From positions 1-27,950 of the forward strand of contig DAIQOP010000012.1 in the NCBI GenBank assembly GCA_036787815.1: DNA of 27,950 bases. The letters are read 5' to 3'. The DNA is from DATBAK01 sp036787815 (GTDB lineage: Bacteria; Actinomycetota; Acidimicrobiia; IMCC26256; PALSA-610). A program made the position numbers and the translations under genes. Each line of letters begins with the position of its first letter. Within the stretch, counting starts at the first letter, position 1. This document shows positions 21,828-27,950 of the stretch, piece after piece. Under the pieces are notes generated by a model. The model did no database searches, was not told the origin of the DNA, and was given only the letters and a program-made list of their open reading frames with translations.

Positions 21828-21833
21828 ACCCTA
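21828..21833 (-). promoter_or_regulatory. -10 element of the nucleotidyltransferase/kinase/GNAT operon
   Basis: Reads TAGGGT on the minus strand with 7 nt to ATG 21820 and no Shine-Dalgarno. It is another candidate leaderless start. Confidence 0.4.
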
Positions 21834-21948
21834 GCGATCGGTCGGAGCCGCCCGCTCCGGGCCACGGGTGAACCGAATGGGCTTCGGCTCCGTACCCGGT
21901 GTCGGACGAACCTGCGGGCGGCGGGCCGCGTTCCGGATCGCCCCTCAC

Positions 21949-21987
21949 GGGACGGGGCGCGCGACCCCCATTCGCGCGCCCCGTCCC
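21949..21987. terminator. perfect 16-bp GC-rich hairpin
   Basis: GGGACGGGGCGCGCGA (21949-21964) pairs perfectly with TCGCGCGCCCCGTCCC (21972-21987) around a 7-nt loop. It lies 32 bp downstream of the oxidoreductase stop on the minus strand and about 130 bp before the next operon start, fitting a terminator without a U-tract, as is common in actinobacteria. Confidence 0.75.
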
Positions 21988-22018
21988 GCCCCTTCTCGGC
22001 TGCGGCGCGCGCGGACGG

Positions 22019-22945
22019 CTATTGCTCGATGCGGAGCACGGCCTTGCCGGCAAGCCGGCGGCCGAGGAGTGCGTCGAACGCGTCGGCGGCTTGGCTCCAG
22101 TCGAGCTCGAGCTCGATCTTCGAGTCGAGGTGCCCGGTCGCGAGCTGGTCGGCGAGGTTCACGAGGTCGTGCACGGCCGAGCCCGTCCGGTGCAGCTCGG
22201 GGATGAGCACGAACCCGCACAACCGCGCGCCGGGGCGACGGAACAGCGTCGGCGCGTCGAACGTGGTCGGCTCGCCCGACGAGCACCCGAACGAGACGAT
22301 GCACCCACCCGGCGCGATCATGCCCAGCGCTCGCGCGAGGGAGTCGCCACCCACCGACTCGAGCACGATGTCGTACTCGCCGACGTCGGGCATTCCGACG
22401 ACGACCTCGAGCGCACCGAGGTCGCGCAGACCGGCACCGCGAGCCTCGCTCCCGACCACGGCGGTCACCTCGGCGCCCGCGTGCGCGGCGATCTGGACGG
22501 CGAAGCGCCCGACACCTCCGGCCGCACCGGTGACGAGGACCCGCTTCCCGTCGGTGAGCCCGCCGGTGTAGAGCGTGTGGAGCGCCGTGAGCCCCGCGAC
22601 CGGAAGGGTGGCCGCGGCCGTTGCCGCCAAGGTGTCGGGGATGGGCGCGAGGAACCCGGTCGGCACCGCGGCCCGTTGCGCCCACGCGCCGCTCGAGACC
22701 AAGCCGACGACGCGCGAGCCCGCCCGAGGCCCGCTGCCGTCGGGCGCGGCCGTGATCACGGTGCCGGCGAGATCCCATCCCGAGCGCGTCCCGTCGGCGG
22801 CGGCGCGCATGGCCTTGACCTCGCCGCGGTTGAGCGAGACGGCTTCGACGGCGACGACCGCCTCATCGGGCGCGGCGACCGGTTCCTCGACTTCGCGCGT
22901 GTCGACGCCGCCGGGTCGTGAAGGTGCCGCAACGAGAGCGAGCAT
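22019..22945 (-). CDS. MDR-superfamily quinone-oxidoreductase-like protein (308 aa)
   Basis: Medium-chain dehydrogenase/reductase without the zinc-binding cysteines. It has the N-terminal GroES-like domain (V-S-L-N-R-G-E-V, G-W-D-L-A-G-T-V) and the linker A-A-A-T-L-P-V-A-G-L-T-A-L. The Rossmann domain has a nucleotide loop V-T-G-A-A-G-G-V-G-R-F-A-V-Q, followed by E-S-V-G-G. The C-terminus ends with G-K-A-V-L-R-I. Members reduce quinones or enones with NADPH. ATG 22945 follows GGAG. It begins 8 bp after the DUF2630 stop, so the two genes form an operon. The substrate is unknown. Confidence 0.9.
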   Translation of the reverse strand: MLALVAAPSRPGGVDTREVEEPVAAPDEAVVAVEAVSLNRGEVKAMRAAADGTRSGWDLAGTVITAAPDGSGPRAGSRVVGLVSSGAWAQRAAVPTGFLAPIPDTLAATAAATLPVAGLTALHTLYTGGLTDGKRVLVTGAAGGVGRFAVQIAAHAGAEVTAVVGSEARGAGLRDLGALEVVVGMPDVGEYDIVLESVGGDSLARALGMIAPGGCIVSFGCSSGEPTTFDAPTLFRRPGARLCGFVLIPELHRTGSAVHDLVNLADQLATGHLDSKIELELDWSQAADAFDALLGRRLAGKAVLRIEQ

Positions 22946-22953
22946 GGTTGCTC

Positions 22954-23196
22954 CTACTGCTTATACTGCTCGACGGTGTGCTCGCCGCGCGGCGCCGCGC
23001 CGTCGGGATCCTCGCCCGCGGCGCGCCGGGCCCGGCGCTGGCGCAGCAGATCCCAGCATTGGTCGAGCTCGACCTCGATGCGGGCCAACCGCTCGTGCTC
23101 GTCGGTCGAGGCGTCGCCGACGGTTCGCCGCGCGAGGAGGTCGTGCTCCTCGTCGACGAGCGAGTTGATCCGGGCGAGCACATCGAGGTCGTCCAT
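22954..23196 (-). CDS. DUF2630 family protein (80 aa)
   Basis: Small, charged, all-helical actinobacterial protein. The signature order is an M-D-D start, I-x-x-L-V-D-E-E-H-D-L, then a helix with R-L-A-R-I-E-V-E-L-D-Q-C-W-D-L-L-R-Q-R-R-A-R-R and the conserved G-E-D-P tail. ATG 23196 behind CGGAGA matches the family start; an upstream GTG/ATG extension would add unrelated residues. Its function is unknown. It is the first gene of a short operon with the oxidoreductase, divergent from the lipoprotein/ABC operon. Confidence 0.92.
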   Translation of the reverse strand: MDDLDVLARINSLVDEEHDLLARRTVGDASTDEHERLARIEVELDQCWDLLRQRRARRAAGEDPDGAAPRGEHTVEQYKQ

Positions 23197-23259
23197 CGCT
23201 GTCTCCGGGGGGATGCGGGAGCGGGTTCGTGAGCGTTGTGCCGTCAACCTACCGGTCCG

Positions 23260-23301
23260 CGGCGGGCGCGCTCACCGGGCGCGCTCACCGAGCGCCCGCC
23301 G
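23260..23301. promoter_or_regulatory. inverted repeat with internal 13-bp direct repeat in a divergent promoter region
   Basis: CGGCGGGCGC (23260-23269) pairs with GCGCCCGCCG (23292-23301). Between and overlapping these, GGGCGCGCTCACC occurs twice in tandem (23264-23276, 23277-23289). It lies between the divergent DUF2630 and lipoprotein genes, so an operator is plausible. Confidence 0.45.
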
Positions 23302-23360
23302 GTCGACGGTCTCAGACCCTTCTCAGGCTGAGTTGAAGGGCGCTTCAGCAGGGTCTCCGA

Positions 23361-23396
23361 CACTCGGGTCATCACTCGGGTCGTCACTCGGGTCCA
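23361..23396. repeat. three tandem copies of a 12-bp unit upstream of the lipoprotein operon
   Basis: CACTCGGGTCAT, CACTCGGGTCGT and CACTCGGGTCCA follow one another directly. They end 70 bp before the lipoprotein start. Evenly spaced direct repeats about one helical turn apart can bind response regulators; this is inference. Confidence 0.85.
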
Positions 23397-23466
23397 TCGC
23401 GCCCGTGTGGGCGCGGGTCCCGGCCGGCCCGGGCCGACGAAGTCCGGCGGCAATTGGAGCACTCGC

Positions 23467-24087
23467 ATGTCGAAGGGTCACCTGGCCAGGTTCTCGGTCT
23501 CGGTCGTCGCCGTCGGGGCGTTGGTGGTCGTGGCCGCCGCGTGCGGCGGCTCGTCGTCGGCGAAGGCGGCCACGCCGTCGACCACCGCCGCGGCCGGTGG
23601 AGGCGGGGCGAACCGGGTGGCGTTCGAGGCGTACCGCACCTGCCTGAGCCAGCACGGCGTCACCCTGCCGCAGCGCACCCGGCCCACGGGCAGCTCGGGC
23701 AGCCCACCGCCGTCGGGGAGCGGAGCGGGCGGGCTCGCCGGTGATGGTGGCTTCGGTGGGGGCTCCGGCTCCGGCTTCGGTGGTGGCACCCCGCAGTCGT
23801 TGCCGAAGGGCGTGACGGCCGCCCAGTTCGCGGCCGCGCAGACCGCGTGCCGGTCGAAGCTGCCGTCGGGCGGGCTCTTCGGTGGTGGCCAGGGTGGCCA
23901 GGCATTCCAGGCGTACACGAGCTGCCTGCGCGACCACGGGGTGACGATCTCGCGGGTTGCGCCGCAGACGACGGTCGCCGGCTCGCCGCGCCCGACATTC
24001 AACCGCAACGACCCGAAGTTCGTGGCCGCCAACAAGGTCTGTGCCGCGTTGCTCCCGAGTCGCACGTCCACGACCACCGCCGGGTGA
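23467..24087 (+). CDS. secreted lipoprotein with duplicated cysteine module (206 aa)
   Basis: A type II signal peptide: the basic start S-K-G-H-L-A-R, a hydrophobic core, and the lipobox V-A-A-A-C26, so it should be lipidated at Cys26 and anchored outside the membrane. The mature part has two similar modules. Module one has F53-E-A-Y-R-T-C59-L-x-x-H-G-V and C128 with L-P at 132-133. Module two has F147-Q-A-Y-T-S-C153-L-x-x-H-G-V and C192 with L-L-P at 195-197. Each pair could form a disulfide. A Gly/Ser/Pro-rich linker lies inside module one. ATG 23467 follows GGAG. The gene precedes an adaptor/ABC exporter operon with a 40-bp gap and is probably co-transcribed; it may be an accessory or sensor subunit. 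The family is not recognised by name. Confidence 0.85.
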   Translation: MSKGHLARFSVSVVAVGALVVVAAACGGSSSAKAATPSTTAAAGGGGANRVAFEAYRTCLSQHGVTLPQRTRPTGSSGSPPPSGSGAGGLAGDGGFGGGSGSGFGGGTPQSLPKGVTAAQFAAAQTACRSKLPSGGLFGGGQGGQAFQAYTSCLRDHGVTISRVAPQTTVAGSPRPTFNRNDPKFVAANKVCAALLPSRTSTTTAG

Positions 24088-24127
24088 GTAGCGGCGTGAC
24101 AGATCCAACGGTGTTGGAGGAGGTTCC

Positions 24128-25669
24128 GTGAGGCGGTTCTGGACTCGACGCGTGCTCGTCAACGTCGCGCTCGTCGCGGTGGCCGGCGGATTGATCGCGG
24201 GCGGCATCGCCGCGATCGGCCCGCAGGCATCGGCCCGTTCGACCACGACGACTTCGACGGTCGCGAAAGGCACCGTGCTGTCGAGCGTGAGCGCGACCGG
24301 CAACGTCGCGGCGTCGTCGTCGCTCGCGGTGAACTTCACGACCGGGGGCAAGCTCGTCGCCGTCTTCGTGAGCGCGGGGGAGACCGTCAAAGCCGGGCAG
24401 GCGCTGGCGAAGGTCGACCCGACCGATGCGCAGGCGGCGGTCGACAACGCGCGGGCGAGCCTCGCGTCGGCGCAGGCGAGCCTCCAACAGCTCGTCGACG
24501 GTGAGACGCCCGCGCAGCGGGCCCAGGACGCGGTCTCGCTGCAGCAGGCGCAGCAACAGGTGACCTCGGCGCAGATCGCGTTGACGAACGCGCAGGCGAA
24601 CGCGAACCAGGACGCGGTGGTGCTGCAGACGGCGGTCAAGCAGGCGCAGGCCCAGCTCGACGCCGACAAGGCCGCGTCGCCCGTCGATTCGAACAAGGTC
24701 ACGCAGGACGAGAACGCGCTCACGAACGCGAAGAACAATCAGGCGAGCGGGCTCGTCAAAGACCAGCAGCAGGTGCAACAGGCCGTGCTCTCGGTGCAGA
24801 GCGCGCAGCTCTCGTTCCAGAACGCGCAGGCGGGCGTCGCGGTGAAGCAGGAGCCGCCCCAACCCGGGTCGCTCGCGCAGGCGCAGGCCCAGGTGACGCA
24901 GGCGCAGACCAGCCTGGCGGCGGCCGAGAAGACCCTCGCGGAGACGACGCTCACGAGCCCGACCGCGGGAACGATCGCCGCGGTGACGGGTTCGGTCGGC
25001 GACACGGTGTCGGGTGGCGGCTCGGCGAACGGCTCGTCGTCGTCATCGTCGTCGTCGTCGTCCGCATCGACCGCCTCGTCGAGTGCGGCCTCGTCATCGT
25101 CGTCGAGCGGCTTCCTCACCTTGACGAATCTCGGCACCCTGCAGGTGACCGCTGGCTTCAGCGAGAGCGACGCGGTGAAGGTGAAGGTCGGGCAACCGGC
25201 CGCGGTCACGTTCAGCGCGCTGCCCAACGTGAGCGCGAACGCGAGGGTCGTCGCGGTTGCGCTCACGTCGACGGTGGTGTCGAACGTCGTCACGTACGAC
25301 GTCACGGTGAACTTCGACGGCGCGGTCGCCGGCGTGAAGCCGGGGATGACCGCGTCGGTCGCCGTGACGACGGCCGAGCGCGACAACGTGCTCACCCTTC
25401 CTGCATCGGCCGTGCCGACCTCGGGCACCACGGGCACGGTTCAGGTGCAGCAGGCGAACGGCAAGACCGTCGCCCGCACCATCGGCATCGGTCTGCGGGG
25501 CGACAACGCCGTCGAGATCACCAGCGGCCTCAAGCTCGGCGACAAGGTGGTCACGCAGGTCGCGAGCGTCGCAAGCGGAGCGGGAACGGGCACCGGCACC
25601 GGCACCGGCTCGAATGTCCGGTTGGGCGGCGGCGGCGGGTTCGGGCTCGGCGGGGGGATCGGCCGATGA
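24128..25669 (+). CDS. HlyD/MacA-type membrane-fusion (adaptor) protein (513 aa)
   Basis: GTG 24128 sits behind GGAGGAGG. An N-terminal membrane helix (about 8-30) is followed by a biotinyl-lipoyl half-motif (G-G-K-L-V-A-V-F-V-S-A-G-E-T-V-K-A-G-Q). A long Gln/Ala-rich coiled-coil hairpin (about 100-280) comes next, then the second lipoyl half (T-S-P-T-A-G-T-I-A-A-V). Beta-barrel and membrane-proximal domains follow, with V-K-P-G-M-T-A-S-V and L-P-A-S-A-V-P. A Ser-rich insert (about residues 301-327) interrupts the lipoyl/barrel region, and the C-terminus ends in Gly/Thr-rich repeats. In Gram-positive-type cells such adaptors work with MacB-like ABC transporters to span the cell wall. It overlaps the ATPase start by 4 bp. 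Exported substrate is unknown. Confidence 0.92.
   Translation: MRRFWTRRVLVNVALVAVAGGLIAGGIAAIGPQASARSTTTTSTVAKGTVLSSVSATGNVAASSSLAVNFTTGGKLVAVFVSAGETVKAGQALAKVDPTDAQAAVDNARASLASAQASLQQLVDGETPAQRAQDAVSLQQAQQQVTSAQIALTNAQANANQDAVVLQTAVKQAQAQLDADKAASPVDSNKVTQDENALTNAKNNQASGLVKDQQQVQQAVLSVQSAQLSFQNAQAGVAVKQEPPQPGSLAQAQAQVTQAQTSLAAAEKTLAETTLTSPTAGTIAAVTGSVGDTVSGGGSANGSSSSSSSSSSASTASSSAASSSSSSGFLTLTNLGTLQVTAGFSESDAVKVKVGQPAAVTFSALPNVSANARVVAVALTSTVVSNVVTYDVTVNFDGAVAGVKPGMTASVAVTTAERDNVLTLPASAVPTSGTTGTVQVQQANGKTVARTIGIGLRGDNAVEITSGLKLGDKVVTQVASVASGAGTGTGTGTGSNVRLGGGGGFGLGGGIGR
25032..25110 (+). repeat. TCG-type microsatellite encoding a poly-Ser insert
   Basis: Runs of TCG/TCA codons encode two blocks of mostly Ser broken by Ala/Thr. 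This simple sequence lies within the adaptor gene and may vary in length by slippage. A shorter GGCACC run lies near 25587-25608 in the same gene. Confidence 0.85.
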
Positions 25670-26475
25670 CCGCGGCGACGCCGGCACGGCCGAGCGCGGG
25701 GTTCGATCTCGGTGCGGCGCACGTGCTCGTGGTCGATCGCCTCTGGAAGACCTACGAGATGGGTGAGATGGAGGTGCACGCGTTGCGGGGCGTCTCGCTG
25801 GCGGTCGAGCGGGGTGACTTCGTCGCGATCATGGGGGCGTCGGGGAGCGGCAAGAGCACGCTCATGAACATCTTGGGTTGCCTCGATCTCCCGACATCGG
25901 GACGGTTCTTCCTCGACGGCGTCGACGTGCGCGCGCTCGAGGATTCCGAGCTCGCCGAGATCCGCAACCGCAAGATCGGGTTCGTGTTCCAGAGCTACAA
26001 CCTCATCGCGCGCACCAGCGCGCTCGCGAACGTCGAGCTTCCGCTCTCGTACGCGCGCGTCAGCAAGGCCGAGCGCCGCCGGCGCGCGATCGCCGCGCTC
26101 GAATCAGTGGGTCTCGGCGACCGGCTCGAGCACGTGCCGTCGGAGCTCTCGGGTGGACAGCAACAACGCGTGGCGGTCGCGCGCGCGATCTCGAGCGATC
26201 CCGCGCTCGTGCTTGCCGACGAACCGACGGGCAACCTCGACAGCCACTCGACGCTCGAGGTGCTCGAGATCTTCGAGCGCCTCAACGCGCAGGGCCGCAC
26301 GATCGTGCTCATCACCCACGAACACGATGTCGCGCTCCACGCGAAGCGAGTCATCCGGCTGGTCGACGGGCGCGTCGTCGAAGACCGGCGGCAGGGGCCG
26401 GTGGCGGGAGATCCGCCCCTGTACTCGCCGGCCGCGGTGTCGGGCGCGCCAACCGAGAGGCTGGTGGTCGCATGA
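25666..26475 (+). CDS. ABC transporter ATP-binding protein, MacB/LolD-type (269 aa)
   Basis: Full ABC ATPase. Walker A is G-A-S-G-S-G-K63-S-T and the Q-loop is F-V-F-Q-S-Y-N-L. The signature is L-S-G-G-Q-Q-Q-R. Walker B is V-L-A-D-E186-P-T-G-N-L-D, and the switch His is in I-T-H-E-H-D. The stretch N-I-L-G-C-L-D and the P-T-G-N-L-D motif are typical of the MacB/LolD/FtsE branch. The start overlaps the adaptor stop (ATGA) and the stop overlaps the permease start (ATGA), so all three are translated together. It energises the downstream permease by ATP hydrolysis at the cytoplasmic face. A C-terminal extension of about 30 residues after the core is unremarkable. Confidence 0.96.
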   Translation: MTAATPARPSAGFDLGAAHVLVVDRLWKTYEMGEMEVHALRGVSLAVERGDFVAIMGASGSGKSTLMNILGCLDLPTSGRFFLDGVDVRALEDSELAEIRNRKIGFVFQSYNLIARTSALANVELPLSYARVSKAERRRRAIAALESVGLGDRLEHVPSELSGGQQQRVAVARAISSDPALVLADEPTGNLDSHSTLEVLEIFERLNAQGRTIVLITHEHDVALHAKRVIRLVDGRVVEDRRQGPVAGDPPLYSPAAVSGAPTERLVVA

Positions 26476-27701
26476 TCACCGAGAACGTCGCGATCGCGAT
26501 CCGCGGGATCTCGACGAACCGGCTGCGTTCCGCGCTGACGATGCTCGGCATCCTGATCGGGGTCGGGAGCGTGATCCTGCTCGTGGCGGTCGGCACGGGA
26601 TCGTCGGCCGCGGTGAAGAAGCAGCTCGATGCGCTCGGCACCAACACCCTGACCGTGTTCCGCGCCGGTGGGTTCGGCGGGCCCGGAGGCGGGAACCGCA
26701 CGGGCACCCAGAGCCGGCAGGTCACGCTCGGCCCAGCCGACGTCAAGGCGCTCCAGGATCCGGTGAACGCGCCCGACATCGCCGAGGTCGCGCCGACGGT
26801 CAACGCGTCGCCGACCGGCACCTACGGCGGGAACACGTACTCGCCCGGCCGGTTCGTCGGCACGACCGCGAACTACGCGGCGATCACGAACAACTCGGTC
26901 GTCGAGGGCAGCTTCTTCACGACGAACGACGTCGACCAGCACCACAAGGTCGTCGTGCTCGGGCAGACCGTCGTGACCAACCTCTTCGGAACCGGCGTGA
27001 ATCCGGTCGGCTCCAGCGTGCAGTTCGGCAACGGCACGTTCCGGGTGATCGGAGTGCTCAAGTCGAAGGGCACCAACGGGATCCAGGACCAGGACGACAT
27101 CGTCATGGCGCCCATCACCGCGGTGCAGGACGTGCTCACGGGAACGACGAGCGGATACAACGGCATCACGCTCCAGGCCGCGTCGGCAAAGCGGGCCGGG
27201 GCCGCGCAGACCGAGGTCGAGTCGATCCTGAACGCGCGGCATCCGAGCACGACCGGCACGTCGAGCTTCCAGGTGCTCAACCAGGCCAGCCTGATCGCGA
27301 CCAGCAACTCGACGAACCACGTGCTCACCGTACTGTTGGGCGCGGTCGCCGCGATCTCGCTGCTCGTCGGTGGGATCGGGGTGATGAACATCATGCTCGT
27401 CACCGTCACGGAGCGGACGCGCGAGATCGGCATCCGCAAGGCGATCGGCGCGCGGCGTACCGACATCCTCGGCCAGTTCCTCGTCGAAGCGGTGCTGCTC
27501 TCGCTCATCGGCGGTGTCGCGGGTGTCGTAGCCGGGGTGGTGGGGAGCCGGTTCCGCATCGTCGGCATCCAGCCCGTGGTGCAGCTCTATTCGGTCGGGC
27601 TCGCGTTCGGTGTCGCGCTTGCCGTCGGACTCTTCTTCGGGATCTATCCCGCGAACCGGGCCGCGTCGCTGCGCCCGATCGAAGCCCTCCGTTACGAGTA
27701 G
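26472..27701 (+). CDS. MacB-type ABC transporter permease (409 aa)
   Basis: Type VII ABC permease topology. One N-terminal helix (about 20-42, with L-R-S-A-L-T-M-L-G-I-L-I-G-V) is followed by a large extracytoplasmic MacB_PCD domain (about 45-275) with a Gly-rich loop near residue 70. Three C-terminal helices make up the FtsX-like domain. They include G-G-I-G-V-M-N-I-M-L-V-T-V-T-E-R-T-R-E-I-G-I-R-K, the hallmark cytoplasmic coupling motif, and the end P-A-N-R-A-A-S-L-R-P-I-E-A-L-R-Y-E is canonical. It uses mechanical transmission from the ATPase to drive the adaptor. It is last in the operon; the convergent WD40-like gene ends 12 bp further on. Confidence 0.96.
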   Translation: MITENVAIAIRGISTNRLRSALTMLGILIGVGSVILLVAVGTGSSAAVKKQLDALGTNTLTVFRAGGFGGPGGGNRTGTQSRQVTLGPADVKALQDPVNAPDIAEVAPTVNASPTGTYGGNTYSPGRFVGTTANYAAITNNSVVEGSFFTTNDVDQHHKVVVLGQTVVTNLFGTGVNPVGSSVQFGNGTFRVIGVLKSKGTNGIQDQDDIVMAPITAVQDVLTGTTSGYNGITLQAASAKRAGAAQTEVESILNARHPSTTGTSSFQVLNQASLIATSNSTNHVLTVLLGAVAAISLLVGGIGVMNIMLVTVTERTREIGIRKAIGARRTDILGQFLVEAVLLSLIGGVAGVVAGVVGSRFRIVGIQPVVQLYSVGLAFGVALAVGLFFGIYPANRAASLRPIEALRYE

Positions 27702-27713
27702 GAGACCGTCATG

Positions 27714-27950
27714 TCAGGAACCGACAGTGTCGACTCGGATCGTGAGGACGCGGACGCCGTTGCCGCCGTCGACCTTGACGCTGCCGCCGACGAGGCTGAC
27801 TGTCACGAACCGCTTGCCATCCGGCGCGAAGTGCCCGGTCCACACAGGCGAACCGTGATCGACCGACGTGATCGCCGCGCCGGTCGCGACGGCCCACACG
27901 TACGCGTGGTGGTCGTGCGAGTTGCCTAGTACGAGCTTGCCGTCCTCGCT
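27714..27950 (-). CDS. C-terminal fragment of a WD40-like beta-propeller protein (partial)
   Basis: Open to the right edge, so its start lies outside the window; stop TGA at 27716-27714. The last 78 residues contain S-E-D-G-K-L-V-L-G-N and H-A-Y-V-W-A-V-A-T-G, then G-H-F-A-P-D-G-K-R-F-V-T. These are the S-P-D-G-K and V-W-D-x-x-T-G patterns of WD40 blades. Such proteins are scaffolds or sensor modules, often fused to kinases or to HTH/TIR regions, which cannot be seen here. It is convergent with the ABC operon. A plus-strand frame from 27711 with a GGAGA before it is antisense to this gene and probably not real. Confidence 0.7.
   Translation of the reverse strand, partial: SEDGKLVLGNSHDHHAYVWAVATGAAITSVDHGSPVWTGHFAPDGKRFVTVSLVGGSVKVDGGNGVRVLTIRVDTVGS

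Noticed and set aside
25032..25110. Ser-codon run as a CRISPR-like or structural repeat array
   Set aside because: It is an in-frame trinucleotide microsatellite within the adaptor gene, with no spacers.
27711..27929. Plus-strand 72-aa frame with a GGAGA before its ATG
   Set aside because: It is exactly antisense to a minus-strand frame with clear WD40 blade motifs. Its own translation is Asp/Arg-rich with no family features.

Overview
The window looks like a scaffold from an uncultured, high-GC actinobacterium, plausibly Acidimicrobiia-like. The support is strong G/C third-position bias, an F420-type luciferase-like oxidoreductase, DUF2630 and SHOCT-type small proteins, a P450, an MMPL/RND transporter, two D-aminoacylase-like amidohydrolases, and several probable leaderless promoters (TANNNT 6-8 nt before the start codon). 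The lineage is inferred from gene content only. Three N runs (1658-1667, 11892-11991, 16482-16491) mark scaffold gaps. Each one breaks a gene.

Layout. (1) 1-3375 is the integrase-proximal end of an integrated mobile element: a poorly readable stretch (1-985), a phage-type DUF5131 (Gp37/Gp68) gene, an excisionase-like HTH gene and a tyrosine integrase pointing at the 3' end of a minus-strand tRNA-Arg(UCU). The integrase frame has no stop before the tRNA and runs through its antisense strand. (2) 3345-4425 is bounded by a 57-bp direct repeat, made of the tRNA 5' half plus its -10 region. It carries one orphan membrane-protein gene. (3) 4468-10540 is ordinary chromosome: a 4-TM protein, a SufR-like Fe-S regulator, a D-aminoacylase-like amidohydrolase, an LLM oxidoreductase/crotonase pair, a small GNAT and a nitroreductase. 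(4) 10651-13608 is a minus-strand P450 to amidohydrolase pair, with a divergent NTF2-like gene. (5) 13774-18202 holds an MMPL/RND exporter and a second D-aminoacylase-like gene. The start of that second gene is interrupted by about 150 bp of S41-peptidase-like sequence, most likely a misassembly. (6) 18329-18947 holds a cold-shock protein with a textbook terminator and a SHOCT-like gene. (7) 21820-19006 (minus) is a translationally coupled three-gene operon: sugar nucleotidyltransferase, NahK-like sugar kinase, tandem-GNAT acetyltransferase. (8) 23196-22019 (minus) encodes DUF2630 and a quinone-oxidoreductase-like MDR protein. (9) 23467-27701 is a lipoprotein / HlyD-type adaptor / ABC ATPase / MacB-type permease operon. 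A convergent WD40-like gene enters from the right edge.

Functionally, regions 3-5 suggest catabolism of acyl or N-acyl compounds and lipids (deacylases, crotonase, F420 or flavin oxidoreductases, P450). Region 7 suggests amino-sugar activation: a kinase makes sugar-1-phosphate and a nucleotidyltransferase activates it. Region 9 is a tripartite-type export or cell-envelope system. No CRISPR array, rRNA or complete transposase was seen. No clearly new defence system could be supported. The most unusual items are the tRNA/integrase junction with its partial tRNA duplication, three separate 12-bp-period tandem arrays, the kinase/nucleotidyltransferase/double-GNAT operon and the lipoprotein with a duplicated two-cysteine module.
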